Assembly (NCBI RefSeq): GCF_001039355.2
Contig: NW_019775946.1
Span: 730,893 to 794,892 of the forward strand
DNA length: 64,000 nt
Source of the DNA: Lingula anatina
Lineage: Eukaryota; Brachiopoda; Lingulata; Lingulida; Lingulidae
Reading direction: 5' to 3'
This document shows positions 37,738 through 50,661 of this stretch, piece by piece. The notes under the pieces are model-generated. The model was not told the origin of the DNA. It saw nothing but the letters and a program-made list of their open reading frames with translations, and made no database searches. A program made the translations under genes and the position numbers. Every line of letters begins with the position of its first letter. Positions within the stretch are counted from its first letter, which is position 1.

Positions 37738-38295
37738 TTTGAAAAATACCATATTGAACATGTTTTAAAATTTTATTAAAACTTTCCAGTTGTTTTATTT
37801 TTACATATTTACAGATGATAAATTCTGAATAAATCTGACATTTGAAAACAGAACTTATAAAAAGAACTCTTAAAAATCGCATTCATCCAAGCACTTTTGA
37901 CCATCCCCGATTAATACAAGTAAACATTTTGCTTCAACACATTAAAATAAATCAATGACAACACTCTTAAGTATCTAAGGACATAATGTTGCAATATTTT
38001 TCTTAAAGATCATTCAATTGAAAAGTCTGTCCTTTAATCTGAGAAAAGTAACTTGTGTGAACAACATTGTAAGTTCAGATAATGTTGTAGCACCATACAA
38101 AAAGTCCAACTTGTTTCCTGTAAATGGCTGGCATTTGAATAGTGGGTCAAACAGCACCAAGTCTTGTCCACTCCCTCTCAATTTTGAAAGGTAAACGCCA
38201 CTGACAATTTTGCCACTTGGAAACCCATGTAAGTGTGACTTTGAGCCAAAGTTGGTCAGAAATCAACTTTCATTCAACAAAATCTATCCATGTTA

Positions 38296-41145
38296 TCACA
38301 TATTCACTTCTGCCAATGGACTAAGAACACCAGAACGCCTCCTTTCCTTAGTGATGCCAGAAAGTCTCCTGTTCACGGGTTTAAGCATGTGTGGGCCAAA
38401 GTCTGCAGTCTTTGGAGTTGTTGGAGATGATGGGCTGAAGGTACCACTGTCATTCATGTTCTCTTTATCCTGGTCAGGACTGTACACATGTCTGTGGGCA
38501 AACTTCTTCTTCAGAGCCTGGGCTATGAATGAAGTGGCACCGTCTTGTTTTTTAGGTCTGATTGGAGTTCCACCTGGAGACCTGAAATGTTGGAGTGAGT
38601 AATTAGTGACACATTTCTCAAAGGCAACAGTATGTTGTACTTATAATGAGCATATAACTTGAGGGCATGAACTAAAAGATGACTTCATACACTTGTTTCA
38701 GGGGCAAACTTTTATGTTGTCAAGTTTTTGAATAGTTGTGCATATAAGGAAACGTAATAACTTAACTTCATGTTGAATTGCACACTAAATAAATCGCTGC
38801 AGCAACATGAAGAGCCAAAATAGAGATGGTGGCCTAAATTTACAAGACGTGACTGTACAACTCAAACACTAAAATGTTCATCAAAATGGAACAGTACTGC
38901 ACTTACCTTTCCAAAGTTACAGATTTCAACTTGACTTTTCCTAAACCTTTTAATATCTGAGACATGTCTGGTCTAGTCTCCTTAGACCCATTGCCTGTAT
39001 TATTGCCACCTGTACCCTGGGATTTTTTATTCTGAAAATAAATAAATAAATAGATAAATAAATAAATAAATAAACTCTTTACAGAGGACATAAAGTCTAT
39101 ATATGTGAACGAGTCGTGTTCTATATTAAGAACAAGGTTCTGAAAGTTACTGATTATACCACTTCAGCTTTTAGTATTCAAATGTGAACGATCTATAATC
39201 TGCCATTGGCTTCAAGGGTACTGTAAGGGTTTGTTATCATCCAGATACCAAAAATGAGGGCCAACTTCGTCCCTGAACAAGCTTTATCACGAAAATTGGC
39301 ATAGTTTACCACAAGTCTATGGGCTTTTATCCTGTGCTCTCATTTTGGTTTAAAAGGACTAATGAGCCCCTAATTCCAGATTTAAACAAACTCATTATTT
39401 TGTCACTGATAAAATATGAACTAAGGCCTTTAATAAAAATTGTTGGAAATGTTTTGGAGTACTAAATGGGTTATGAAATTCGTGTTGAAACAGTGTCTGT
39501 GGTTCATCAGTTAAAAGAGAAATGTGAAAAATCAATTTTTTCTATTTTTACCCCAAAATTGCAATTATGATGTCACCCGTAAGATGACGTGTGTAATGTT
39601 TATTATTTAGTCACTGACACTGAATATTTATCTGAAATAAATAATATATGTAAGGTAGTAAATAAGGAGTTTTTGGCAAACACTTACAGTTTTCTTAAGG
39701 AATATTGGCTAAACTCACAGTGCAGGCCTTTACCTTTGCAATAGTTTCTTTAAGTGACATCATAGGACCACTCATGGGTGGAGGGGGTGGAGGGGGTGGG
39801 GGTGGGGGTGGTGGAGGAGGAGGGGGAGGGGGCGGAGCTGCTGGAGGAGGTCCACTGCTGGGTAGAGCACTAGCAGCTGAAAGCAAAGAAAAACGGACAA
39901 TGTTTAGAATTTTCCAACAAATAAAATCTGCAAATTGACATTTTCATCTCAAGCTGACAACAATGACAATTACAGGGCACCAATTCAGTACAATTACAAT
40001 GTTTTGATCAATCACTCGGATATATATCCCAACTCTTCCATACCTTTACTTTGTTCCTGCATCAGAACAATTGATTGCATCTGCTTCCTTAGTTGTTCTA
40101 GCTGTTCTTCTAGTTCTGAGATCCGTTGCATAGCTGCGGGATCTGGAGTCTGTGAGGTAGAGGAACAGTTTGTTATAGATAGTTCTTTGTTAAGCCATAG
40201 AGCCGAATCTTCACAGGTGCTCTGTTGGTGGGGATGTAAATCTTCTTTTAAGCGATGATGAAACAAGCGCTTGGCTGGTTCCTTGTGGAATCTTTTCTGG
40301 TGTGTTCTAAAGTTGAATGGATCTTCAAATCTTGAACAAAAAAGAAAGAAGAAAGAAATATAAAAAATTAATAAATGAAACTTTAAAAGAGATTCAACAT
40401 TCCCAAAACTGATAATTTGATTTTTGTTTGTTGTAGAAAGAAATGTAACACTATGGGAAGTTATCATCTCACCTGTCATCTGCATCTTCATCTAACCACA
40501 GGGCCTCCTCTAAACCATGATGGTCATCCTCTATCATGGACACGGGTGTGGAACAACGTGCATAATGATCAGAATGATGCAGTAGATATCTCTGAAGTAA
40601 CAGGGAAAAGGCTATCAATCACAAATTTTATGATGCAAGGAGCAAAATATAGGTGTACTAATGGATTTATTTAACATGGCAACCTTTATAAAAAGCTCGA
40701 CGTTCTAATGATGACAATTTACTCACTCATCCTCTATTTGTGTACTAATGGTAGAAAGAATCTTTTAAAAAATTTAGATGTCAGATGGGAGAAACAGTAA
40801 TTACAACATCTGCATAATATTTCCTTACATTGACTCGGACTCTTTTTGGAGGTTGGAGTGGCAGCTTTGTTCCGATTGTTCTGATTAAACTTCTGCTGTT
40901 GGTCATCCATATTGGCAGGGGCTGATAGGCAAGAAATAAAGGTAAACATTTATCATTATGGAATATATGAATGATGCTAGTCAATCATCATTCTTCACAT
41001 TTTCTCCACAAACCTGGCAGTTCTATTTAAAGGTATTGATCAATATTCATAAAATCTGCTGAAAAACAGTTACTAATCTTACCAAATGTATTAAATCCAG
41101 TCCCAAGTACTCGATCAGCATCCTAATGATCTCTACAACATCCAT
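38296..41145 (-). CDS. MTFR1: Mitochondrial fission regulator (MTFR1/MTFR2 family), copy A, 7 exons, 371 aa
   Basis: Exons: 41145-41083, 40921-40829, 40591-40473, 40330-40044, 39876-39734, 39031-38907, 38581-38296; 1116 bp, phases agree. MTFR proteins sit on mitochondria and promote fission or positioning. Family signs: an N-terminal stretch with SLIRTIGTKLPLQPPKRV (compare SIVRKIGTNL in human MTFR1), a short coiled coil (about 157-187), a run of about 20 prolines (about 200-220), RPDMSQILKGLGKVKLKSV (about 255-272), SPGGTP, then the diagnostic SFIAQALKKKFAHRH (about 294-308) and FGPHMLKP near the end. Human MTFR1 is 333 aa; MTFR2 and MTFR1L are relatives, so orthology within the trio is not fixed. 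The gene is head-to-head with ARMC1 across about 1 kb. The same gene recurs at 43715-46490, probably as the other allele. Confidence 0.92.
39037..39073. repeat. (AAAT)n microsatellite in an MTFR intron
   Basis: Tetranucleotide run beside the acceptor of the exon at 38907-39031. Copy B has a shorter version at about 44398-44425. Confidence 0.85.
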
Positions 41146-42182
41146 GAAGCTTCTGTCCTCAGGCTCAATGTCATGTAAAACTTTGGTTCATCTTAGGAAA
41201 GACGTACTGGTAGATCTAGAAACATAGGAAAAATTGGACATAAAATTTTGGGAATTTTTTTAATGAATTTTTCTAATGAATCAAGTATCAAAATAAGGTG
41301 GATTTGAAAGCTGACTTGGCTTTAGGCTTTTTTAATAATTATAATAATGGATAAATGATTGTGAGGCATGATTGTGAAAATTAGCACGATATGTGATTTT
41401 GGGGACAGTACATTTTCCGCCTTACAGTTTTCTAAATTCATGAAATATAAAGCTGAAAAACACAATTCTTATCCACGTGAGGGCATATATGTACATAACT
41501 GTAAAATAGAAAAATCTTCATTTAATGTAACTATATTACAAGTAGAAATAATACTGAACTTACATGACACCAGGCCAGTTCCAACAGAGACTTTTAAATT
41601 TATTTCCCACAATGCCGGTGGCGACCCAATTGTATCAGCCAATGAAAATGAGAAAAAAAGTGGGTCATCGACATTGGCCAATAAGATTACGAATCAGTTA
41701 AAGGGCATCAAATACGAAAGACAAAATATTGAGACTGCACTGAGCTACGTTTTCAGGTAACTCTAATTTTGAGCAGTATCAAGTAAGTGATATTGTTTAA
41801 TAATTGCAGAAACTAACGTGCCAATCGGCCTATTTATTATGATTAAAGTTCGTCTTTTGTTATGATGACGTTAGGATTGAAGCTTAGACTAAAGCCAAGA
41901 TCAGTCAGTGGGGTTGGGCCAAACTTGTCGGGATATTTTTCAATTTTTCATAAATAAATCATGTGTAAGATCTATTCGTTGATTTGATGTTGTGAGTAAA
42001 CCTTTCTCTAAACAACTGGAAAACTCTGAATTCTCAAATGTAAATGCTAATTGCAATTATGAATTATGCCCACTGTTTCAGAAAAAAAAGTCTGTAACAG
42101 TGGGCATTAGTCATTGGATAAGTACTAGGTGGAATAAATCCAAATGTATCCTTCAGATTCAGTTTTACAGTGTACTACCAAA
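41146..42182. promoter_or_regulatory. Bidirectional promoter region between MTFR and ARMC1, copy A
   Basis: About 1 kb between divergent start codons. It contains a ZNF143/Staf-like site (TTCCCACAATGCC, 41604-41616), CCAAT boxes at 41626-41630, 41639-41643 and 41678-41682, and an inverted ATTGG at 41674-41678. A likely ARMC1 5' UTR exon ends at the TTTTCAG|GTAACT donor near 41757, with an acceptor TTTTACAG at 42163-42170. All of these recur in copy B. No TATA box is evident. Confidence 0.55.
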
Positions 42183-42875
42183 ATGTCTGCAGATGTCAGC
42201 ACAGTTTTAGCTTGCAAGAAGATAGCAGCTGATCCTCTCACAAGAACGCGTCTACTTCAGGTATAGGTTCTGATCAACATCTTGTTAAAAAGCATTGTAA
42301 GTTATTAAATGTATTTTGCCAATTTGTTTCTCAACAGAATAATTTATAAGAATTGGTTGTTGTCAGGTGCCCATGATAAATTATTGCTCATGAACAGCTA
42401 ATATAACTAAAAACAAGTGCTTTAATATATGTGCAGATAATTGTATAATTGTAAGATTAAATGCTCTCATGTTATTTAATGCAATTCTTTTCAAATTTCA
42501 AGGATAGTGCGTCTGTAGGGTTTCTGGTATTGGTGTTGTCAAACAATGACCCCAGTTTCAGGAAAGCTGCTCTAGAGGTAAGTAATATACTAGTACAGTC
42601 TGTCAGGTTCCCAATCCTGTACATGCTTAAATAGACAACTTAACTAATGTGATAGCAATGAAGACTCGTATTCGGAAGAGATAAAATGTCAATAACTTGT
42701 TGTGATATGGATTGGTATGAATTATTTGCTTAATCTTGTTGCTTATTTGTATATAGCACTTGATATATTTTACTTTCGTTTAGACTCTCATACTGCTCTC
42801 TGACACAGCAAAACACAGAGCATATCTGAGTCGTTTCTTGGGCATGGAGGATCAAGTTGTTATGCTATTGGAGAG
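42183..42875 (+). CDS. ARMC1: ARMC1, copy A, first three coding exons only (cut by an assembly gap)
   Basis: Exons 42183-42260, 42503-42577 and 42784-42875 encode the first 81 residues and part of the next codon, in the same frame as the complete copy starting at 47541. The continuation is missing because the sequence runs into a CA microsatellite and the single N at 43340. It is intact as far as it goes, with no stop or frameshift. It most likely represents the other allele of the complete ARMC1 rather than a pseudogene. Confidence 0.85.
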
Positions 42876-42940
42876 GTAAGATAAAGTATATATACACGCT
42901 CGCATGCACGCATGTGCGTGCGCACACACATAGGCTCTAT

Positions 42941-43130
42941 TCCCATAGATTTTAGATCGATCTATCCCCGCGGGGAGTCTCACTAGATTACTTTCAGATA
43001 ATCCGACTTAAATGTCCGTCCCGCCTACTACAAGCTGTAAGGGGGTAATTAACTTTCGTGTCCGCCTGGCTGACGGCTATTTAGCGTGAACCCCAAGGGA
43101 GTTAGGTCGATCTAATCTATGGAAATGGGG
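42941..43130. mobile_element. Short non-autonomous TIR element (MITE-like), copy A
   Basis: About 190 bp in an ARMC1 intron with imperfect inverted ends: CCATAGATTTTAGATCGAT on the left and ATCGA/TCTAATCTATGG on the right (about 43107-43122). No coding capacity. The same element is at 48315-48519, and a diverged relative may lie at about 19736-19870. Confidence 0.55.
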
Positions 43131-43133
43131 TGA

Positions 43134-43339
<206 letters not shown>

Positions 43340-43714
43340 NCATTTTGCTTCAACACATTAAAATAAATCAATGACAACACTCTTAAGTATCTAAGGACAT
43401 AATGTTGCAATATTTTTCTTAAAGATCATTCAATTGAAAAGTCTGTCCTTTAATCTGAGAAAAGTAACTTGTGTGAACAACATTGTAAGTTCAGATAATG
43501 TTGTAGCACCATACAAAAAGTCCAACTTGTTTCCTGTAAATGGCTGGCATTTGAATAGTGGGTCAAACAGCACCAAGTCTTGTCCACTCCCTCTCAATTT
43601 TGAAAGGTAAACGCCACTGACAATTTTGCCACTTGGAAACCCATGTAAGTGTGACTTTGAGCCAAAGTTGGTCAGTAATCAACTTTCATTCAACAACAAA
43701 ATCTATCCATGTTA

Positions 43715-46490
43715 TCACATATTCACTTCTGCCAATGGACTAAGAACACCAGAATGCCTCCTTTCCTTAGTGATGCCAGAAAGTCTCCTGTTCACGGGTT
43801 TAAGCATGTGTGGACCAAAGTCTGCAGTCTTTGGAGTTGTGGGAGATGATGGGCTGAAGGTACCACTGTCGTTCATGTTCTCTTTGTCCTGGTCAGGGCT
43901 GTACACATGTCTGTGAGCAAACTTCTTCTTCAGAGCCTGGGCTATGAATGAAGTGGCACTGTCTTGTTTTTTAGGTCTGATTGGGGTTCCACCTGGAGAC
44001 CTGAAATGTTGAAGTGAGTATTAGTGATACATTTTTCAAAGGTAACAGTATGTTGTACTTATAATGAGCATGTAGCTTGTGGGCATGAACTAAAAGGGTA
44101 TCATACACTTGTTTCAGGGGCAAACTTTTATATTTTTGAACAGTTGTGTAATTGCACACCAAATAAATGGCTGTAGCAACATGAAGAGCCCCAGTGATAA
44201 ATTTACATGACGCGACTGTACAACTCTAACACTAAAATTTTCATCAAAATGGAACAGAACTGCACTTACCTTTCCAAAGTTACAGATTTCAACTTGACTT
44301 TTCCTAAACCTTTTAATATCTGAGACATGTCTGGTCTAGTCTCCTTAGGCCCATTGCCTGTATTATTGCCACCTGTACCCTGGGATTTTTTATTCTGAAA
44401 ATAAATAAATAAATAAATAAATAAACTCATTACAGAGGACATAAAGTCTATATATGTGTGAAGGAGTCTTGTTCTATATTAAGAACAAGGTTCTGAAAGT
44501 TACTGATTATACCACTTCAGCTTTTAGTTTTCAAATGTGAACAATCTACAATCTGCCATTGGCTTCAAGGGTACTGTAAAGGTTTTTTTATCATCCAGAC
44601 ATCAAAAATGAGTTTTTTCTGCACGTAATTATTCAATAAGTCATCTATGGGGGGCTAACTCCGTCCCTGAACAAACTTTATCACGAAAATTGGCACAGTT
44701 TACCACAAGTCTATGGGCTTTTATCCTGTGCTCTCATTTTGGTTTAAAAGGACTAATGAGCCCCTAATTCCAGATTTAAACAAACTCATTATTTTGTCAC
44801 TGATAAAATATGAACTAAGGCCTTTAATAAAAATTGTTGGAAAAGTTTTGGAGTACTAAATGGGTTGTGAAATTTGCGTTGAAACGGTGTCTGTGCTTCA
44901 TCAGTTAAAAGAGAAATGTGAAAAATCAATTTTTCTATTTTTACCCCAAAATTGCAATTATGACGTCACTCGTAAGATGACGTGTGTAATGTTTATTATT
45001 TAGTCACTGGCACTGAAGATTTATCTGAAATAAATAATATATGTTAGGTAGTAAATAAGGAGTGTTTGGCAAACACTTACAGTATCCTTAAGGAATATTG
45101 GCTAAACTCACAGTGCAGACCTTACCTTTGCAATAGTTTCCTTAAGTGACATCATAGGACCACTCATGGGTGGAGGTGGTGGGGGTGGGGGTGGTGGAGG
45201 AGGAGGAGGAGGAGGGGGAGGTGGCGGAGCTGCTGGAGGAGGCCCACTGCTGGTTACACCACTTGCAGCTGAAAGCAAAGAAAAACGGACAATGTTTAGA
45301 ATTTTCCAACAAATAAAATCAGGGCACCAATTCAGTACAATTACAATGTTTTGATCAATCACTCGGAAATAAATCCCAACTCTTCCATACCTTTACTTTG
45401 TTCCTGCATCAGAACAATTGATTGCATCTGCTTCCTTAGTTGTTCTAGCTGTTCTTCTAGTTCTGAGATCCGTTGCATAGCTGCGGGATCTGGAGTCTGT
45501 GAGGTAGAGGAACAGTTTGTTATAGATAGTTCTTTGTTAAGCCATAGAGCCGAATCTTCACAGGTGCTCTGTTGGTGGGGATGCAAATCTTCTTTTAAGC
45601 GATGATGAAACAATCGCTTGGCTGGTTCCTTGTGGAATCTTTTCTGGTGTGATCTAAAGTTGAATGGATCTTCAAATCTTGAATAAAAAAGAAAGAAAGA
45701 AATATAAAAAATTAATAAATGAAACTTTAAAAGAGATTCAACATTCCCAAAACTGATATTTTGATTTTTGTTTGTTGTAGAAAGAAATGTAACACCATGG
45801 GAAGTTATTATCTCACCTGTCATCTGCATCTTCATCTAACCACAGGGCCTCCTCTAAACCATGATGGTCATCCTCTATCATGGACACGGGTGTGGAACAG
45901 CGTGCATAATGATCAGAATGATGCAGTAGATATCTCTGTAGTAACAGGGAAAAGGCTTTCAATCAACAAATTTTATGATGCAAGGAGCGAAATATAGGTG
46001 TACTAATGGATTTATTTAACATGGCAACCTTTATAAAAAGCTCAACATTCTAATGATGACAATATACTTACTCATCCTCTATTTGTGTACTAATGGTAGA
46101 AAGAATTTTTTTAAAAATTTAGATGTCAGATGGGAGAAACAGTAATTACAACATCTGCATAATATTTCCTTACATTGACTCGGACTCTTTTTGGAGGTTG
46201 GAGTGGCAGCTTTGTTCCGATTGTTCTGATTAAACTTCTGCTGTTGGTCATCCATATTGGCAGGGGCTGATAGGCAAGAAATAAAGGTAAACATGTATCA
46301 TTATGGAATATATGAATGATGCTTGTCAATCATCATTCTTCGCATTTTCTCCACAAACCTGGCAGTTCTATTTAAAGGTATTGATCAATATTCATAAAAT
46401 CTGCTGAAAAACAGTTACTAATCTTACCAAATGTATTAAATCCAGTCCCAAGTACTCGATCAGCATCCTAATGATCTCTACAACATCCAT
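43715..46490 (-). CDS. MTFR1: Mitochondrial fission regulator (MTFR family), copy B, 7 exons, 371 aa
   Basis: Exons: 46490-46428, 46266-46174, 45935-45817, 45677-45391, 45268-45126, 44394-44270, 44000-43715. All lengths and phases equal those of copy A, and the frame is intact. Protein differences from copy A are few: AASGVTSSG for AASALPSSG before the proline run, FRSHQ for FRTHQ, and ERRHSG for ERRRSG near the end. Domain content is as described for copy A. Such low divergence in exons, with somewhat more in introns, is what two alleles of a heterozygous animal would show. This copy is continuous with the complete ARMC1 gene. Confidence 0.92.
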
Positions 46491-47540
46491 GAAGCTTCTG
46501 TCCTCAGGCTCAATGTCATGTAAAACTTTGGTTCATCTTAGGAAAGACGTACTGGTAGATCTAGAAACATAGGAAAAATTGGACAGAAAATTTTGGGAAT
46601 TTTTTAAATGAATTTTTCTAATGAATCAAGTATCAAAATAAGGTGGATTTGATAGCTGACTTGGCTTTAGGCTTTTTTAATAATTATAATAATGGATAAA
46701 TGACTGTGAGGCATGATTGTGAAAATTAGCACGATATGTGATTTTGGGGACAGTACATTTTCCGCCTTACAGTTTTCTAAATTCAAAAAATATAAAGCTG
46801 AAAAACAATTCTTATCCACGTGAGGGCATATATGTACATAACTGTAAAATAGAAAAATCTTCATTTAATGTAACTATATTACAAGTAGAAATAATACTGA
46901 ACTTACATGACACCAGGCCAGTTCCAACAGAGACTTTTAAATTTATTTCCCACAATGCCGGTGGCGACCCAATTGTATCAGCCAATGAAAATGAGAATAA
47001 AAAGTGTGTCATCGACATTGGCCAATAAGATTACGAATCAGTTAAAGGGCATCAAATACGAAAGACAAAATATTGAGACTGCAAGTGAATTTAGCTACGT
47101 TTTCAGGTAACTCTAATTTTGAGCAGTATCAAGTAAGTGATATTGTTTAACAATTGCAGAAACTAACGTGCCAATCTGCCTATTTATTATGATTAAAGTT
47201 CGTCTTTTGTTATGATGACGTTAGGATTGAAGCTTAGACTAAAGCCAAGATCAGTCAGTGAGGTTGGGCCAAACTTGTCGGGATATTTTTCAATTTTTCA
47301 TAAATAAATCATGTGTAAGATCTATTCGTTGATTTGATGTTGTGAGTAAACCTTTCTCTAAACAACTGGAAAACTCTGAATTCTCAAATGTAAATGCTAA
47401 TTGCAATTATGAATTATGCCCACTGTTTCAGAAAAAAAAAAGTCTGTAACACTAACAGTGGGCATTAGTCATTGGATAAGTACTAGGTGGAATAAATCCA
47501 AATGTATCCTTCAGATTCAGTTTTACAGTGTACTACCAAA
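46491..47540. promoter_or_regulatory. Bidirectional promoter region between MTFR and ARMC1, copy B
   Basis: Counterpart of 41146-42182. The ZNF143/Staf-like site is at 46947-46959, followed by the same CCAAT boxes and the same ARMC1 5' UTR donor (TTTTCAG|GTAACT near 47107). Confidence 0.55.
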
Positions 47541-48542
47541 ATGTCTGCAGATGTCAGCACAGTTTTAGCTTGCAAGAAGATAGCAGCTGATCCTCTCACA
47601 AGAACGCGTCTACTTCAGGTATAGGTTCTGATCAACATCTTGTTAAAAAGCATTGTAAGTTATTAAATGTATTTTGCCAATTTGTTTCTCAACAGAATAA
47701 TTTATAAGAATTGGTTGTTGTCAGGTGCCCATGATAAATTATTGCTCATGAACAGCTAATATAACTAAAAGTGTAACTAAAAAGAAGTGCTTTAATATAT
47801 GTGCAGTTTTATTGTAAGATTAAATGCTCTCACATTATTTAATGCAATTCTTTTCAAATTTCAAGGATAGTGCGTCTGTAGGGTTTCTGGTATTGGTGTT
47901 GTCAAACAATGACCCCAGTTTCAGGAAAGCTGCTCTAGAGGTAAGTAATATACTAGTACAGTCTGTCAGGTTCCCAATCCTATACATGCCTAAATAGACA
48001 ACTAAACTAATGTGATAGCAATGAAGACTCATATTCGGAAGAGATAAAATGTCAACAACTTGTTGTGATATGGTATGAATTATTTGCTTAATCTTGTTGC
48101 TTAATTTTTTAAACACCAAATTGTTTATAGCACTTGATATATCATACTTTCTTTTAGACTCTCATACTGCTCTCTGACACAGCAAAACACAGAGCATATC
48201 TGAGTCGTTTCTTGGGCATGGAGGATCAAGTTGTTATGCTATTGGAGAGGTAAGATAAAGTATATATACACGCTCGCATGCACGCATGTGCGTGCGCACA
48301 CACATAGGCTCTATTCCCATAGATTTTAGATCGATCTATCCCCGCGGGGAGTCTCACTAGATTACTTTCAGATAATCTGACTTAAATGTCCGTCCCGCCT
48401 ACTACAAGCTGTAAGGGGGTAATTAACTTTCGTGTCCGCCCGGCTGACAGCTATTTAGCGTGAACCCCCAGGGAGTTAGGTCGATCTAAAATAGGTCGAT
48501 CTAATCTATGGAAATGGGGTGATACACACAGACACAGACACA

Positions 48543-48591
<49 letters not shown>

Positions 48592-50558
48592 TAATGGTTT
48601 CAGTTGGCGTGAGATGCTCAGTGGATGGCAGTTTCAGGTAATTTCCAAAAAAAAAAAGAAGAAATTAATGAATAATTATAAGTGCTTTGAATATCTCAGT
48701 ATTTCATTGAAAACAAAATTTTTTCTCTTACTGCAGTGATAACAATGAGATACAAACTTTGGCCAAACAACTCCACAAGCTGCTGTATGAAGAGAGCCAT
48801 GCCCTGAAAGACAGTAAAAATACAAGGTGAGCTGAATTGAAAATGTGGTAGTAGAGATTAGTTTAGTGATAATTGTGATATATATATGTGAAGTGTAAGG
48901 TTTCCTTTCTGCCTTAGATGTTATTTATGTTATGCAAGTCCTTGGTTCAAATTAATGTAGACCTGTGTAATGATGCCAATAAGGAAGATGATTATTTCAA
49001 GATGCATGTGAAGCCATTTGGAGTCGTGAAACATATACAAATTATGACTCGCCTTCTCAAATTATTCAATAAGTTCAAATAGAAGCAGTGCACCAATACC
49101 TGTACCAAACATTCTTTTCATGGATAAAAAAAAAAAAATTAAGGGAAAATGTCATTATTAAAACAGCCCAGTTGCGTAAAACGATCTGATAGTGGAAATA
49201 TTTGAACAATACTATAGCCTTGTAAGCAAAATGATAACAATTTGATCTATCTTACATTATTTTTCATCCGCAACATATTTGATTTTATTCTTAGGTCACA
49301 GTCTTGCAGAAAAGAAACAATGAAGAAGAAAGGAGGTTTTTTTATAGCACAGGGCAGAAGTAAGACGGTGGTCCTTCAGATCAAAGGACTTAAAGATAAG
49401 GTGGGACGTGTTCTCTGTCATTTTTTTACTAAGTTTTGATACAAAAGGAACAAAGCATACCTAAAAAACACTTTGACATGTTGTATTCATTGAATTGATG
49501 ATTACTGAAAATACCACTGAAATTTATTCCACTGGTTTTTGAAAAGTTCAATGAAAATATTATTGTTGGACCACAAACCCCAAGAAAATTGCTTTAAAAA
49601 TGAAGTCACTTCTTTGATATTTGGCGGTGCTGTTTGCCATTCATAACTTTTTTGTTTGTTCACCATTATTTTTTTCAAATTTTTTATGTACAGACGGACA
49701 TGGAGATCTGCCGCAGCCACTTACTAGAAGTGAAAGGCGTAATTAGTATAACTTTTGATATGGTCAAGAAAAGAGCTATTCTTCGTACAAAGGTGGACAT
49801 GTCAGAAGAGGTTGGTTAATAATTTCATTCTGACCAATATATATATATATATATTACTCATTTTCATTCAGAGTTGTGTAACTTGTTTAAGGAGGCCACA
49901 GTTAAATTACCAGCTGGGTAGCTTGCTGGGATTAACTGGAGCCTTTACTGAGCAAAGGAATGAAATATCTGCTTATGTTCATCTCCAAATTTTTAAAGAA
50001 ATGTACTTCCGACTCCTGATGATTCTTAAAGCAATTTTTTGAAGACATCCTCATCAGTTGAACTTACAGGGCTATATGATTTTATTTCTCTAGGTCTTAG
50101 CAAGGGCAATTGCCAAATCTGACACAATGTCTGCTGAACAGGTTGTCAAAGGACCAGATGGAGAAGAGGTAACGCTAAATTTTGATTTCATGGTGCCATG
50201 AAAAGAAAACTGTGAAGAAAATGTCAAAGGAACAGTAACAACGATGAGTTACAAATTACATTTGTTCCATTCAGCTTTTAACATCTATGTATGATATAAA
50301 ACATTGATCCAGTTCTTTGTTTTGCTTTCTCGAAAGGATGAAATGGTTTTTTTTCCACTTTTTTTGCAGTTCATCTCATTTGGTGCTGGTGCAGCAGCTC
50401 CCCCTGACAAAGAAAACCTCGATCTCCCCCAGTATCTTCCTGATGAGGACAGTCCTGCCAAAGACAGCCACAGCTTGGCAAGGTTAGGCCAGGCGAATAA
50501 GGCAAAAGGTTGGCTCAGTGCCGCAGCCAGTTACATATCAAACACATTTTACTGGTGA
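47541..50558 (+). CDS. ARMC1: ARMC1 (armadillo repeat-containing protein 1), complete, 8 exons, 273 aa
   Basis: Exons: 47541-47618, 47866-47940, 48158-48249, 48737-48826, 49295-49400, 49694-49810, 50094-50168, 50370-50558; 822 bp, phases agree (human 282 aa). ARMC1 is a cytosolic and mitochondrial-surface protein linked to the MICOS/SAM bridging complex and to mitochondrial distribution. Seen here: an N-terminal armadillo-like helical part (about 1-110, LTRTRLLQ, DPSFRKAALETLILLSD, AKQLHKLLYEE); a ferredoxin-like, HMA-type part (about 135-205, TVVLQIKGL, VKGVISITFD) without the metal-binding CxxC; LPQYLPDEDSPAKD; and the hallmark C-terminus WLSAAASYISNTFYW (human ends WLSTAANFLSRSFYW). A MITE lies in intron 3. 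An AATAAA is at 51200-51205. An exact repeat flanks an N at 50890, so the 3' UTR is artificially lengthened. Confidence 0.96.
48315..48519. mobile_element. Short non-autonomous TIR element (MITE-like), copy B
   Basis: Allelic or duplicate counterpart of 42941-43130 in ARMC1 intron 3. The right end carries an extra AGGTCGATCTAA-type repeat (about 48478-48505). Confidence 0.55.
48527..48588. repeat. Interrupted (CA)n microsatellite in ARMC1 intron 3
   Basis: CA run with GA and TA interruptions, at the position where copy A has the long (GACA)n(CA)n array. Confidence 0.9.
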
Positions 50559-50661
50559 AATTAATTGCAAGGAACAGTGGCAAAATACACCAATTAATAA
50601 CACTAAAGAACCTTTTAACAAACGTGCTTTGCAAATGAAAGTATATCTGTTAATACCAAAT

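Larger units (their letters stand above)
43341..48530. repeat. Duplication unit B (MTFR gene plus ARMC1 5' exons), probably the other haplotype
   Basis: Second member of the pair with 37925-43339. Differences include an insertion of about 40 bases near 44610-44650, a 14-base internal duplication near 48480-48505, a shorter AAAT run and single-base changes. Confidence 0.9.

Noticed and set aside
40735-40760. An 18 bp micro-exon in MTFR between the exons at 40829 and 40591, with plausible splice sites in both copies
   Set aside because: In the required phase it reads to a TGA, and skipping it keeps the frame. It could be a poison exon, but there is no evidence.
41368-41760. A 130-codon frame in the MTFR/ARMC1 promoter region
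   Set aside because: Copy B breaks the frame with small indels, so it is not conserved even between near-identical copies.
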